Shown: positions 40,267-53,587, counted from the stretch's first letter. The stretch: DNA of 64,000 bases from Candidatus Sericytochromatia bacterium (GCA_026004035.1 BPII01000007.1:55435-119434); one strand, 5' to 3'. A program made the numbers and translations. Notes: generated by a model not told the origin, from the sequence alone.

Positions 40267-40456
40267 AATAAAAAATTTAAATTTGAATTAAACTTGTGTT
40301 TATTATACAATAAAAACTCAACAATGAAATCACAAATTTAGTGTAAAGTTTTAGACAATAGTATTAAATTAAAAAAATACAAGAGGTTTTATTACTTTTT
40401 AAGTAATCTTATAGGTTATATATAATCTAGTTTATGTAATTCTTTTATAAATTTGG

Positions 40457-40520
40457 AACTGGACTTAAGTTATGAATAATGTAATACCAATTTTTGTAAT
40501 GAATGGTTCATAATTAATAG
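40457..40520. repeat. ~62-bp dispersed repeat, copy of 46910-46972
   Basis: The block GAACTGGACTTAAGTTATGA, then ATAATGTAATACCAATTTTT, up to CATAATTAATAG, recurs at 46910-46972 with about seven differences. It contains the end motif ATACCAATTT shared with the element at 46932-47111. No partner right end is evident nearby, so this is a solo or truncated copy in the gene-poor stretch 40267-41028. Confidence 0.65.
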
Positions 40521-40739
40521 ACTTGTTTTAACCTTTAAAATAAAGTTTTTTACAAAAATAGAAAATGGTTATAGTATAATATTTACAATAGTTTAGGGTA
40601 CTGAGATTGAGTTATAGTATAAATACTAAATTTAAAGTATATTTTAATATAAATCTCTAAAATACTTACTATTAAGTGATTTTAAGTTTATCAAAAAATA
40701 ACATTAGCTCAGTGCCTCATTCTTAACTACTGGAATTGC

Positions 40740-40915
40740 AAAAAAAATACTTGACAGAGTACAACTTTTTGTATATCCTAGTAAGAAGAGATAATAACTA
40801 AGTCTCTATTGAGTTGATCACATTACAAGCAGTAGTACAGAAACCGTATGAACTTATGCATGTGGAAGGTTCAAAAAACTCTGTGAAACAGGAAGACTCA
40901 CTTTCTACAAGGTGA
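40740..40915 (+). other. Possible decayed 3' part of a group II intron
   Basis: A segment around 40841-40872 reads ACCGTATGAACTTATGCATG followed by TGGAAGGTTC, resembling the CCGTATG...CATGTACGGTTC paired region that precedes domain V of group II introns. It is followed by CTGTGAAACAGGAAGACTCAC and TTTCTAC, a domain V/VI-like end. No reverse transcriptase is present. I see nothing else recognisable in 40267-41028 apart from the repeat at 40457. Evidence is motif resemblance only. Confidence 0.25.
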
Positions 40916-41028
40916 ATTAGTTCACATATGTATAAGATTAATAAAGATACTATTTTAAATTTTTTCAAAAACATAAAAAATTATAAAATAAAACTTTTAT
41001 ATTTACTGATATCAATTCAAGTTAAAAT

Positions 41029-42257
41029 ATGCAAAGCAGTTTTACTTTAATGTATACATTGTTAATTATATTGTTTTTCTTATTACTATTATTTTTAATA
41101 TTAAAAACAGATATATGCATTAAATTATCTTTGTTAAGTATATTTTTAGGTACATTGTTATCAATAGATGTAGGTTTTACTTTAAAAGCTAGTCATATTT
41201 TTTCTACTTTATTTTTAATAAGTTCTTTTGCATTAAAAAAAATATCCAATAAAAAATATTTTTAATTTTATACCAATATTAGTAATGATTTTATCTTTTA
41301 TGTTTTCTTTATTTAGTAATGAAATAGAAACAAATTCTATAAGATATTTTTTTAACTTATTTTTTTTATTAATAATAACCTTAAGTATCTATAATTTTAT
41401 AGATAGTAAAAAAAAATTAGAAATTGTTTTTAAATATTGTTTTCTTTCATATTTAATATCGTTATCATTTGGTATTTTTCAACAAATAGGATATTATTTA
41501 AAATTTTATAATCCTAATGATTATATAGGGTATCACTCTACTTTTGTAGATTTTTATGGACCATTTTTAAGAATATCACCTGGAACTTTTGCTAATGAAT
41601 ATGGTCAAATAATTCAAAGTGTTTGTATATGTTTATTAATTTATCTTTCAAAACATAAAGGAAATATTTTTTTATATTTTATTTTTATTATTAGTTTATT
41701 AGCTCTAGTAGTAAATTTCACAAGAATATCATGGATTATATTTACAATATTTTGTATTGTATTTTTCATAAAGAAAAATAAGTTAAAAATTATCTTTTCT
41801 ATAATATTAACAATAATATTCTTATTTTATTTAGAAAATAATTTTGGAATATTAAGTTATTTTCTTATAATAGATAGAATAAATGAAATATTTATTTTAT
41901 CTGAAGAAACATCATCAGGGATTAGATATCATCAGTGGCTAGAAAGTTTAAAATTATATGAAAATAACTACTTAATAGGCATAGGCTTAGGTTCTAGAAT
42001 AGAAACTCATAATATTTTTATAGAAATTCTTTCTGAAACAGGAATTATAGGTTTTTGCAGGAATATTAATCTTTTATATTAGTTTAATTTACTACTTTTA
42101 TAAAAATCTCAATTTAAACAAAGATTTTTACTCTACATGTACAATATATGTATTAATAGCAAATATTTTATTTGATATAACAAATCATGGACTTTATCAC
42201 TTTATATTGTGGTTAAATATAGGTATCGGACTAGGAATAAAAAAATTAAATTCTTAA
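41029..42257 (+). CDS. O-antigen-ligase-like (WaaL/Wzy) membrane protein (frameshifted)
   Basis: About eleven hydrophobic segments over ~409 residues after correction. The ligase region is clear: RISPGTFANEYGQ (~190), FTRISWIIF, a periplasmic loop with YHQWLES and GIGLGSRIETHNIFIEILSE, carrying the conserved H-N-x-F/x-x-x-L-x-E-x-G motif. Breaks occur near 41265 and 42055; after the second the C-terminus reads GILIFYISLIYYFY to the TAA at 42257. Such proteins ligate O-antigen or polymerise glycans at the periplasmic face. No other glycan genes are adjacent. The 3' end overlaps the convergent gene by 12 bases. Confidence 0.75.
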
Positions 42258-42854
42258 TTCTACTGCTTTGTCTAAATTACTATTAGCTACTGTAAGAACT
42301 TTATTTAAAGCTTCTATAACAAGCGTAGTTTGAGTAATTCTATCATTTATAAGAGCCATATCTAATCCTGTAACAGCATCAAGTTTCATTATACCTACTA
42401 CTCTATTACTAGTTGAATTAGGATTAAATGAAGCATCTGTGCTAAATATTATTCTACCTGTCATTTCATCTAGTTTTAAAACATTTCCTTGAGATATTGT
42501 TTGACCATTTATTTTAAAATTTGCAGGTGTTGGAGCTGTACTTGGAACAATATCACCATCAGATAACATAACTTCTTCATTATTAGCATTTTTGTAAAAT
42601 AATTGGAATTTAAACTTTGGTCCCCTTTTACCAAAAGGTCTATTATTAGGATCAGTAATAACAGGTCTTATATATGTTTCAAATTCTGGTGGTGGATTGA
42701 TACCACTTGATGTATCTAAAACTTTTAAATTTGCCCCTGGATCATTTATTTCTCTTGGACTTGGTATAGATAAAAGACCTGATAATCTATTAACTTCTTT
42801 GTAAATACCTGTAAAGTCTGGTGAAGCACCACCTAAAACAACTGCAACTGCCAT
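42246..42854 (-). CDS. Structural-type protein of unknown function, MAVA N-terminus
   Basis: 202 residues preceded by AAGGAGG. The N-terminus MAVAVVLGGASPDFTGIYKE resembles that of the upstream giant protein (MAVALGGIFGNIYGQYSK), suggesting a shared assembly or export signal. The middle is beta-rich with VTDP/ANF-type turns and NGQTISQGNVLKLDEMTGRI. The C-terminus is helical (TTLVIEALNKVLTVANSNLD). No signal peptide. It is 15 bases after the giant gene on the same strand, so probably co-transcribed. Tail-fibre partner or surface-layer component are both possible. Confidence 0.6.
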   Translation of the reverse strand: MAVAVVLGGASPDFTGIYKEVNRLSGLLSIPSPREINDPGANLKVLDTSSGINPPPEFETYIRPVITDPNNRPFGKRGPKFKFQLFYKNANNEEVMLSDGDIVPSTAPTPANFKINGQTISQGNVLKLDEMTGRIIFSTDASFNPNSTSNRVVGIMKLDAVTGLDMALINDRITQTTLVIEALNKVLTVANSNLDKAVELRI

Positions 42855-42869
42855 ATTTTTTTTACCTCC

Positions 42870-45800
42870 TTATCTTATTATATTCAAATGAGAGTTAAAT
42901 GTATCATCTATTAAACCTAATAAGCTTGTTAGATTAGTCATCATAGAATTTACTTTACTAAATTCATCTTTAGTTTTATGTATAGCACCACCCTCTTTAT
43001 TCTTAAAAATTATTTTACCAGCTATGCCTAAAGCACTTTGTGTACTAGCTGACCAATAAGCTTTTTTTCTATCTAGTTCTGCGCCTTGAAATCCTGGTAT
43101 TGAAGAATGTTTATATAGATGGCTATTTATATCAACTGGATTACCGCCATTTAAAGCTTGTAAATCAGGTGGTATATTAGCTGTTGATAAATCAACGCCT
43201 CCAATAGAACCTTTGACATCTATTATAGAATTTTTATTTCCGAATGTTTTTATAACAATACTATTTTCACCTTTTCTTAAAGCTTGTGAAAGTAATTGTA
43301 TAGGTGAAGCATAAGAACTAATTAGAACATTATCATAACCTACTTTTCTACCTGTTGTTACAAAAGAAGTATATCCTGATGTATAAGTATAATATGGATC
43401 TACATATTGTCCTATAAATGTACCATCAACATAAACTTGTATATCATTACCATTAGCATGAACTTCTAAATTTCTCTTATTTCCAGTATTAAAAGCTGGA
43501 ACTCCTGTACTAAAAGTTGCTACAGGATCATCACCTTTTAATATTTTTATTTGACTATTTTCATAAGCAATTAAATATCCACTTTGTTCTATAGGATCAC
43601 CAGGATTTGTTGATCTTATTCTTATACCAGCAAAGTTTGTAGCGTTGCCAATGGGGTTTGGATTTATACCAGTAGAAACATCATCTACATATATATCTGT
43701 GCTAATAATAAAATTATCCATAGGCATTCTATTAAAAACAGTCTCATTATATCTATTTGAAAAAGACATATTATCAGTTACATATTGTCCACTTGTTGGA
43801 TTTCCTGTAGTAGTATCTATTACCCAATTACCTTTTACTATAGAAAAATCTTGATCACCTCCTGTAAAGTTAGTAGAGAATCTATATAATGCCGATTGTG
43901 GATTTGTTCCTGGAACTATAGCAGGAATTTTTGAAGTATCTAAGTTACCTACTGCTATTGGAACATTATTTACTATTAACTCCATATAATCAGCTTTTGA
44001 ATAATCAGCTGAAGTTGTTCCAGTAGGAAATGAATTAAACAAAGCCGGATGAGCCGACTTTACTTTGATATTATTTAATGCACCTTGACCAAATTCTTCA
44101 GGTTTTGGTACTTCATCTAAAAAAATAGTTGTGCCAAAATATTGAGGCTCATTCCTATTTGATACAACACCACTTGGAAGAGCTATAGCGTTGCAAGAAT
44201 CATATGAAGCATTTAGTGTGAAATTACCACTTACATAATTAGGTGGTGGTGGTGGTGGTATATTAACATTTTTAACAATAGTTAAGTTTGGTGAAGGTAA
44301 TGGCGTGAATATTGGTAAAGGTTGAGCTAAATTATAACTTTTTGTAACAATTGTTGTTGTTGAATTTTCAGAAGTTGGACGCGGTATTGGTGCCGGTTGT
44401 AAAGGATTAGTGAATTTTTCTGTTAAAAATATTTTTAAATCAACATGATCTAACTGACCATAAGTTATTGTTTCACTTGAAATAGAGACATCTGAACCGG
44501 TATATTGTGTTGTAAAATATTGATCTTGATAAAGACCTACTCTTACTCGAGTTCCATTTCCTAAAATATTAATATTCGTTCCACCTTCTAGAACTGTAGT
44601 AGTATTAGGTACAACAGCTGTAAATGAAGGAAAGCCTGGAGGAAGAGAAGTAGGTAAAGCTACCCATTGAGAACCATTATAATACTCATATCTTGCATAT
44701 AATACTTGAGGTGGCGATGTTGTATTACTTAATACTGATCTAAAGTAAGCAGTTTCTCTATTTGGGGAAGGATTTCCTAAATAATCAAGAGCTGTACCGA
44801 TACTATCGTTTATAATAAAGTTAACTGTTTGAGTACTTCTCTCTAAAGTAGAAAATGTTCCATCTGTATAACTAGCCCATCTAATTTTAAATGGTGTTCC
44901 AGGGGAAACAAAGTAAGGTGGATTCAAATTTACATTGAAAAGCATATAATCATCAGAAGAAGAGGTTAGGATACCAGAAAAACTAGTACCATTACCTACA
45001 ATCATGCCATGTAAATCCATTATCAGTAGAATATTGCAGTTTACCCACTTAAATTTTTTCCCTGCATTAGAATTATTAATATCAACATATGCTACTACAT
45101 TTATAGTATTAGGTACATAAGGTGTTGTTGATATCCTGGACAAAATCACTCTCAATTATTGGCTTATAACCATCATTTTGATTTTGATCAATCAATGATA
45201 CTAAAGCATTATCTTCATAATTAAGACCATTTCCTTGAGTTATAACAGCTTTAACTCTAAATCTAGCATTAGAATTACCTATTAAACCTAATCCAGATAA
45301 ATTTAGTAAAATTTAAAGTATGATTTACTGTTCCAGAAGAAGTTAAAGTTTGAGTTGTTGCTGGTATATCTGTCCAACTTGTTCCATTCCAATATTGTAA
45401 AGTAACTGTTACTTGGTTATTTGGTGGAACTGTATTTGGTGCACTACCTGTTCCTCCTGTATCTCCATCACCAGGTATATTCCATGATGTACTAAAATCA
45501 AGAGTTGTTGGATTTATCCGCATTTGATAAATCATAAGATTGTTCAGTACTATAAAAGGTTTTAGGATTTGGTGACAATATAGTAGGATCATCTGGAATT
45601 GCAAAAAAATGTACGTTTTCCCCCTCCTAGTATTTCTGTTGCTATACCTGGTGAAGCAGGATTAGCATCTACAACAACTCTAAATTGAGTATTAGGGCTT
45701 TCAGCAGTAGCTGGAATAGGGGACTGTTATAATTGCTTCTGGAGGAGTGACATAATTTCCTGAAAGCTGTTCCAGAAGGTGGAATTGTAAAATTAGAACC

Positions 45801-46693
45801 AGGTAAATCTGTCCATCCCAGAAACCAGTATTATATTTATTATATTGAACTCTTCCAGTTATAGAAGCATTATCTGGGCGTTCCAGCTGGTAAAAACCAA
45901 TTATATTTCAAGCTTAGCGTAGATGTAGCTGTTCCTCCAGGTGGATCTGATAAATCAAAACCCTGCTGATACATTAGATGTGTTTGTACCTGAAACTAAA
46001 TTTGCAAAGTTATAGGTATGTTGAAAATTTTGTTGATATGTCATAGGTGGAATCTTGTTCTATGGTAGCGCGCCATCTTATTTTTGTTGTTTCTGATGGA
46101 ATAGAAAAACTAATACTACCACTTCCTCCTGTTGTACTATCCAATGTTCTTGTAGTATTAGGTATTAGTGACCAATCTGTACCGTTTATAGAATATTCAC
46201 CCCATATGTTCACTCTATTATATGGTGGTATAGTTCCCCAATTATATGTTTGTGTTCCTGTTATAGTATCAGCTCCTGGTGTTAAGGTAATATTATATTG
46301 TGGTGATAATATAGGATTCGTTATAGAAGATGATTGTGTTTCTGTACTCGCATTTCTACTTAAAGTTGAAGGTCTTAAATAAACATCTCCAGTTTCTTGA
46401 TCTACATAGTAATTATTATTAACAGAACCATCTACATTTCTTATCTGATATATTTGATTCTTATCAGATACATAGCCGTTCATTGTATTAACATAACCTG
46501 CTTTATTGGTAGCTACAAATAATGAAGTTTTATTTAAAGTTCCTGAAAATTCATTAATAGCATTTTGATTTAATTCTCCTTTATTAGCTACTAATGGGTA
46601 ATCATAACTTTTTGTATTCCAGAACCTAGCATTTGCTAATTTACTATATTGTCCATATATATTTCCAAAAATACCACCTAAGGCAACAGCCAT
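42870..46693 (-). CDS. ~1,270-residue modular beta-sandwich protein (multiply frameshifted)
   Basis: It starts at the ATG at 46693 (GGAG nine bases upstream) and ends at 42870. An N-terminal ~115-residue domain (SDKNQIYQIRNVDG, YYVDQETGDVYLR) precedes at least four FN3/Ig-like repeats: VNIWGEYSINGTDWSLIP, ASITGRVQYNKYNTGFWDG, VTVTLQYWNGTSWTDIP, LQYSTDNGFTWHD. A concanavalin-like (LamG-type) domain lies around 43350-43860 (VEVHANGNDIQVYVDG-like strand, read as NLEVHANGNDIQVYVDGTF). The C-terminus is helical. At least six indels, mostly in short G, C, A or T runs, at ~46000, 45905, 45890, 45815, 45600, 45290, 45140 and 45050. No signal peptide. A receptor-binding fibre or surface adhesin is inferred. 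Confidence 0.65.
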
Positions 46694-46843
46694 TGTAGCA
46701 CTCCATTTAGATAAAATAATTTCATTATAAATAATAATATTACAATATTATATCTTTATGTTACCTTTTAACAAAAATCTAATACTTTTTTATTAGATAA
46801 AAATTTTATAATAATAATTATTTAACAAAAAGCAAAAATAAAT

Positions 46844-46902
46844 ATAATTTTTCACTCGAAATGCAACACTTACCAATTTCATAAAGTAGATATGACAATG
46901 TT
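46844..46902. repeat. Dispersed ~55-bp repeat, copy 2 (see 5673-5735)
   Basis: Begins ATAATTTTTCACTCGAAATG and continues AACACTTACCAATTTCATAA, AGTAGATATGACAATG. It nearly matches the copy at 5673. It abuts the 62-bp repeat at 46910. The stretch 46694-47202 holds only these repeats; I see no gene. Confidence 0.6.
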
Positions 46903-46909
46903 TAGAACT

Positions 46910-47111
46910 GAGCTCAATTTATGAATAATGTATACCAATTTTTATAATAAATGGTGCATAATTAATAGTTAAAAATAAAGTATAAAAAATTAAAAAAAAT
47001 ATAGGTTTTTAATAAATTACTTGATATATAAGAATTTTAGTATAATTAAACAAAATTGTAACTATAAAAAACATTGATTTTTAATGCACTATCAATTTAA
47101 TAAATTGGTAT
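46910..47111. mobile_element. ~180-bp MITE related to the IS630 relic
   Basis: ATACCAATTT at 46932-46941 and its complement AAATTGGTAT at 47102-47111 form a perfect ten-base inverted repeat around ~160 AT-rich non-coding bases, flanked by TA as expected for IS630/Tc1-type insertion. The right end (TTAATGCACTATCAATTT, AATAAATTGGTAT) matches the end of the IS630 relic at 6240-6270. The left part, with its upstream flank, matches 40457-40520. It was probably mobilised by the same transposase. Confidence 0.6.
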
Positions 47112-47202
47112 TAGTTTTGTTTTTACAATCTTTAAATTAATTTAAATGTAAGATGTCTAATAAATTTAAAATATAAAAGCTTAAATAAATATAAATAAAA
47201 AA

Positions 47203-47276
47203 TCGGAGCGATAGGATTCGAACCTACGACCCCCTCGTCCCAAGCGAGGTGCGCTACCAAACTGCGCTACGCTCCG
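47203..47276 (-). tRNA. tRNA-Pro (anticodon UGG)
   Basis: The minus strand gives acceptor CGGAGCG/CGCTCCG, D arm GCGC/GCGC with loop AGTTTGGTA, anticodon stem CCTCG/CGAGG around loop CTTGGGA (anticodon TGG), a short variable loop and T arm GTAGG/CCTAT-type with TTCGAAT. Discriminator A; CCA not encoded. It lies beside the MITE at the right edge of the island-like stretch. Confidence 0.93.
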
Positions 47277-47317
47277 ATTTACTTAAGATAAATTTTACTA
47301 AACTTAAGTATAAGTTA

Positions 47318-47506
47318 TTATATTATATACAATTTCAAATTTTTAGATTTTAAATATTTCTTAATATCAATTAAATATTTGAAGAAATTTGAATACAATA
47401 TTTTATTTTTAGGTTTTATTATTAAATAATCCTTTGATAATTTGTAATACATTTTAAATTTCTTTTTAATAAATCTTTTTATTTTTTTAGAGATTTTAGA
47501 AAACAA
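47318..47506 (-). CDS. Short lysine-rich ORF, doubtful
   Basis: 62 codons from a TTG (FSKISKKIKRFIKKKFKMYY ... LKSKNLKLYII), with the frame open upstream to the end of the GH13 gene. There is no ATG and no clear ribosome site. If the A5 run near 47573 has an indel, this could be a basic C-terminal extension of the glucanase. As an independent gene it is weak. Confidence 0.25.
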   Translation of the reverse strand: MFSKISKKIKRFIKKKFKMYYKLSKDYLIIKPKNKILYSNFFKYLIDIKKYLKSKNLKLYII

Positions 47507-47570
47507 ATTAACTTCTTTAAACTTAACTTGATAATTGCTTGTAAACTTTTTATTTAGAAATAAAGTAACT

Positions 47571-49635
<2,065 letters not shown>

Positions 49636-49669
49636 ACCATTGTTTGAAATATAAATAATTATAACAAAT

Positions 49670-50971
49670 TTAATTTAAAGATAAAATAAATTCATCCCAT
49701 TTTGTATTTTTTGCAAATAAAGTATTCTTATATTCATTACTTCCTACTGATATAGGAGATATATTTATAGCCATACCTTGAGCATGTTTTTCTGTATTAT
49801 GATTTCTTGATAAAATTATTACTTTATTTAATGCATTTCTTGTTTTTATTATTTGTTCTTTAATATTTTTATCATCAATAATAGTATTTAATCTTGATAA
49901 TATTTCATATACATCTCTTTGACCACCTAAACTGTCAGAATCTACATGTAATGGATGAGTTCCATTTAAAGCTACTTTTATAGCTTTTTTATTTGGATAA
50001 TTCATTAGCATTATTGAAAGTTTATCTAATTCTTTTACATAATCACTAATTTTACTTGTTCTAAAAGCACTTATTGTAAATACATTAGGATATTTACCTT
50101 TTCTATTTAATCTTGCTCTAAAATCTACACCTTTCCTATCAGAAGATAATAAAATATCTCTTGCTATATCATCAACATCGTTATTTCTGTTTATAATATT
50201 TGCTAGTTCTTTATTATACAACATACCAGTTGATAAAGTAGAATCTTCAGAACCTATTATTACATCAGCAACATCTTTTAATTCAAAAGCTGCTTCAGTT
50301 GTAGCCATTAAACAAGCATCTAAATTTAATAAATCAACTTTTCCTACAGACTCTCTTATTGCTTTACCGAAATTTGGCAGAGAAATTATTTTACCAGCAC
50401 CATCATCAGTAGCTATTCCTAAATATGCACCTCCATGGGTATTTATATCAAGTATTTTTATATTGGAAGGATATGTTGAAAACCCCCAATTTATAAAAGC
50501 TTGTAAAACTCTATAATTAGCAGAGTTTCTTTCATTTTTGAATTGTGTATAAGCTGAATTTATTAAATTCTGGTCATTATCTTTTACTATATAGTATCTT
50601 TTCATATCTCTATTTTCAGCTGAATCAGTTTGTAAAACTATATTAAGATTAGAATTAGAACCTGATATTTCATGAAAATTTATTACAGGTTTTAATTCGT
50701 CTCTATAAGAACCTTTATCATTATCAAAAGCTAAATATGATAAAAATGTAACTTTTTTATTATTTTTTGAAACAGGAAGTTTAGAAACTTTTATTCCCCA
50801 CTCTGTTTCCTCAATTTTATTTTGATTTATTTGTTCTAATATTGTTGATTCTGTTGATAATGTTGTTGATTGTACTGATAAATTATCAATACTATTTTCT
50901 AAATCTGTAATTTGATTACTACAAGAAAAGGTAAATAATAAACAAAAAGATAATAATAAAGTTTTTTTCAT
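49670..50971 (-). CDS. Clostripain-like (peptidase C11) lipoprotein
   Basis: 433 residues, intact. Lipobox FSC (~18). The C11 catalytic dyad is visible: His in ILDINTHGGAYLG (~171) and Cys in LLNLDACLMATTEAAFEL (~209), followed by the conserved IGSEDSTLSTG loop. Family members cleave after basic residues. There are no C-terminal membrane helices, so anchoring is by the lipid. It lies 35 bases upstream of the GH13 gene on the same strand, suggesting a nutrient-scavenging pair. Confidence 0.85.
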   Translation of the reverse strand: MKKTLLLSFCLLFTFSCSNQITDLENSIDNLSVQSTTLSTESTILEQINQNKIEETEWGIKVSKLPVSKNNKKVTFLSYLAFDNDKGSYRDELKPVINFHEISGSNSNLNIVLQTDSAENRDMKRYYIVKDNDQNLINSAYTQFKNERNSANYRVLQAFINWGFSTYPSNIKILDINTHGGAYLGIATDDGAGKIISLPNFGKAIRESVGKVDLLNLDACLMATTEAAFELKDVADVIIGSEDSTLSTGMLYNKELANIINRNNDVDDIARDILLSSDRKGVDFRARLNRKGKYPNVFTISAFRTSKISDYVKELDKLSIMLMNYPNKKAIKVALNGTHPLHVDSDSLGGQRDVYEILSRLNTIIDDKNIKEQIIKTRNALNKVIILSRNHNTEKHAQGMAINISPISVGSNEYKNTLFAKNTKWDEFILSLN

Positions 50972-51178
50972 TTTTAATCTCTACACTACAATATTTATTT
51001 ATATAGTTTTTTTTTAGTAAAAAATTCTTAAATAAAGATTATATTAAAGTTAATTTTTTCTTATTAAAAAAATTAATACTAATTTTTATAAAAATAAAAA
51101 AAAATTATTAATTTATTATAATTATTGATATAATATATATTGCTTTTTAGACTTTTTCTTTTAAAGGAGTTTTCAAAT

Positions 51179-52264
51179 TTGTCTATTGAGGAGAATAATT
51201 TTTATCTAGAAAAAGATTTTTCTGATGATGAAGATTTGTTTTATATTGAAAATGAATTACAAGATGATTTAGAAGATTTAGAAAATATTGAAGTAAATAC
51301 TAAAACAGAACAAATAGATGATTCTGTAAGAATGTATTTGAAAGAAATAAAAGATATACCTATACTCTCTAGTGATGAAGAAATAGAATTATCAAAGAAA
51401 ATAGAAGCAGGAGAAGAACTTAATAAATACGAAAAAACTTTGGAAATAGAATTAGATAGAAAACCAACAATTGAAGAGATAGCAGAAAGAATGAATATAA
51501 CACCAGAAAAGGTAAAAGAAATAAAAGAAGAAGCCGATAAAAGTGTTAAAAAATTGGCTCGTTCTAATTTAAAATTAGTTATAAGCATAGCTAAAAAATA
51601 TTTAGGTAGAGGACTTCAATTTTTAGATTTGATACAAGAAGGTAATCTAGGATTGATAAAAGCTATTGAAAAATTTGATTACAAAAAAGGATTTAAATTT
51701 AGCACTTATGCTACATGGTGGATAAGACAATCTATAACAAGGGCTATAGCTGATCAAGCTAGGACAATAAGAATACCTGTTCACATGGTAGAAACAATAA
51801 ATAAGTATAAAAAATTAAGTAGAAAATTAGCACAAGATTTAGGTAGGAAACCTACTGATGAGGAAATAGCTAAAGCTATGGAAATATCAGTAGAAAAATT
51901 TAGAGAAATTGTTAAAATTTCTCAAGATCCTATTTCATTAGAAACACCTATTGGCAAGGAAGATGAGAGTAGATTAGGAGATATTATAGAAGATAAAGAT
52001 TTAGAAGATTCAGTAGATACTGTTACTAATGAACTACTAAGACAAGATTTGACAAGAGTTTTAAAAACATTAAACCAAAAAGAACAAGAAGTTCTAATAA
52101 TGAGATATGGATTAGATGATGGACAACAAAAAACTTTAGAAGAAGTAGGAGCAGCATTTGGAGTTACAAGAGAAAGAATAAGACAAATAGAATCTAAAGC
52201 ATTAAGAAAATTAAGACATCCTAATAGAAATAAATCTTTAAGGGATTATATGGATTATTATTAA
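51179..52264 (+). CDS. rpoD: Primary sigma factor RpoD/SigA
   Basis: I start at TTG 51179, nine bases after AAAGGAG; the longer frame upstream covers the ribosome site. 361 residues. Region 1.2 is [15 protein letters not shown] (~48). Region 2 has [20 protein letters not shown] and [20 protein letters not shown]. Region 3 has [19 protein letters not shown]. Region 4 has [20 protein letters not shown]. The lack of a long region 1.1 or non-conserved insert is like Gram-positive and cyanobacterial SigA. It should read the TATAAT promoters seen before the lipoproteins. Confidence 0.95.
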   Translation: MSIEENNFYLEKDFSDDEDLFYIENELQDDLEDLENIEVNTKTEQIDDSVRMYLKEIKDIPILSSDEEIELSKKIEAGEELNKYEKTLEIELDRKPTIEEIAERMNITPEKVKEIKEEADKSVKKLARSNLKLVISIAKKYLGRGLQFLDLIQEGNLGLIKAIEKFDYKKGFKFSTYATWWIRQSITRAIADQARTIRIPVHMVETINKYKKLSRKLAQDLGRKPTDEEIAKAMEISVEKFREIVKISQDPISLETPIGKEDESRLGDIIEDKDLEDSVDTVTNELLRQDLTRVLKTLNQKEQEVLIMRYGLDDGQQKTLEEVGAAFGVTRERIRQIESKALRKLRHPNRNKSLRDYMDYY

Positions 52265-52347
52265 TTACTAAGCTAGCTTTTAGAAATAATTTGATATATA
52301 ATTTTAAGTTTTTTAGATTTTTAAATTAAAAACAAACATAAAAATTT

Positions 52348-53508
52348 ATGAAAAAAAATATTATATATTTAGATAATCATTCTACAACGCCTGTTGACTC
52401 AAGAATAGCAGATAAAGTTCTTCATTACATGATAAATGAGTTTGGTAATCCATCTAGTATAACACATAGTTATAGTGATTCAGCATTAGAAGCAATAGAA
52501 ATCTCAAAAAACTATATATCAGATTTACTAAATTGTGGTAACTCTAAAATAATATTCACTTCTGGAGCTACTGAAAGTATAAATATTGCTATATTAGGAT
52601 TTGTAAAGTATTTAAAAAATAAAAAAGATAAAATAAAATTAGTTATATTACCACTAGAACATAAAGCTGTAATTACAACATGCAAGAAATTATCGAAAGA
52701 TAAAGAAATAGAACTTTATTTCTTAAAAGTAGATAAAAAAGGTTGTATAGATTTAAATTACTTAGAAGATTTATGTAAAAATTCTATTGACATGGTTTGT
52801 ATTATGGCAGCTAATAATGAAATAGGAAATATATATCCTCTCAAAGATATAGGAAATATTACAAATAAATATAATGTTAAATTCTTTTGTGATGCAACTC
52901 AAGCAGTCGGAAAAATTAATATAGACTTTATTAATACAAAAATTGATATTTTATGTTTTTCAGGTCATAAAATGTATGCTCCTAAAGGTATAGGTGGATT
53001 GATTTTAAAAGAAGATATAAAATTAGAGCCTATTTTTTATGGTGGAGGTCAGCAAAATGGATTAAGACCAGGGACTTTAAATGTATCAGGTATAGTTGGA
53101 TTAGGTTATGCTTGTTATTTAAGAAAAAATGAAATGGAAGAAGATGAAAAAAGAATTGAGAAATTGAGAAATAAAATGTTAGATAATTTAATTGAAAACT
53201 TTCAAGATATTGTAATAAATGGTGATATTAATAATAAATTAGCAGGAAATATAAGTATTTCTATACCCGGAATTTTAAATCAAGATATAATAAAAAAAGT
53301 TAGAGATCATATAGCAATATCAACAGGTTCTGCATGTTCATCAGGTTTTGAAAATCCTTCTCATGTTTTAACTGCTATGAATTTACCTGATGATGTAATA
53401 AATGGAACTATAAGAATAGGTTTAGGAAAATTTAATACAGAAGAAGAAATAGACAAAGCTACCGATATTCTTGTAGAAACTATTAAATCGCTAAAAAAGA
53501 GTTTATAA
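52348..53508 (+). CDS. Cysteine desulfurase (NifS/IscS type)
   Basis: 386 residues, intact. Removes sulfur from cysteine for Fe-S and thio-tRNA synthesis, using PLP. Signatures: YLDNHSTTPVD at the N-terminus, TSGATESINIAI (~71), SGHKMYAPKGIGGL (~210, Schiff-base Lys) and the active-site Cys in STGSACSSGFENPSHVL (~330). The short Cys loop pattern is of the group I NifS/IscS class. It may supply TtcA and the ferredoxin clusters, though these are not linked. No scaffold gene is adjacent. Confidence 0.9.
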   Translation: MKKNIIYLDNHSTTPVDSRIADKVLHYMINEFGNPSSITHSYSDSALEAIEISKNYISDLLNCGNSKIIFTSGATESINIAILGFVKYLKNKKDKIKLVILPLEHKAVITTCKKLSKDKEIELYFLKVDKKGCIDLNYLEDLCKNSIDMVCIMAANNEIGNIYPLKDIGNITNKYNVKFFCDATQAVGKINIDFINTKIDILCFSGHKMYAPKGIGGLILKEDIKLEPIFYGGGQQNGLRPGTLNVSGIVGLGYACYLRKNEMEEDEKRIEKLRNKMLDNLIENFQDIVINGDINNKLAGNISISIPGILNQDIIKKVRDHIAISTGSACSSGFENPSHVLTAMNLPDDVINGTIRIGLGKFNTEEEIDKATDILVETIKSLKKSL

Positions 53509-53587
53509 ACAATAATTTTATTTTTCATAAATATAATAAAAAGAATGTTAAAATACTATCTATTATTTAAGAGAGTAAGAAATTAAA

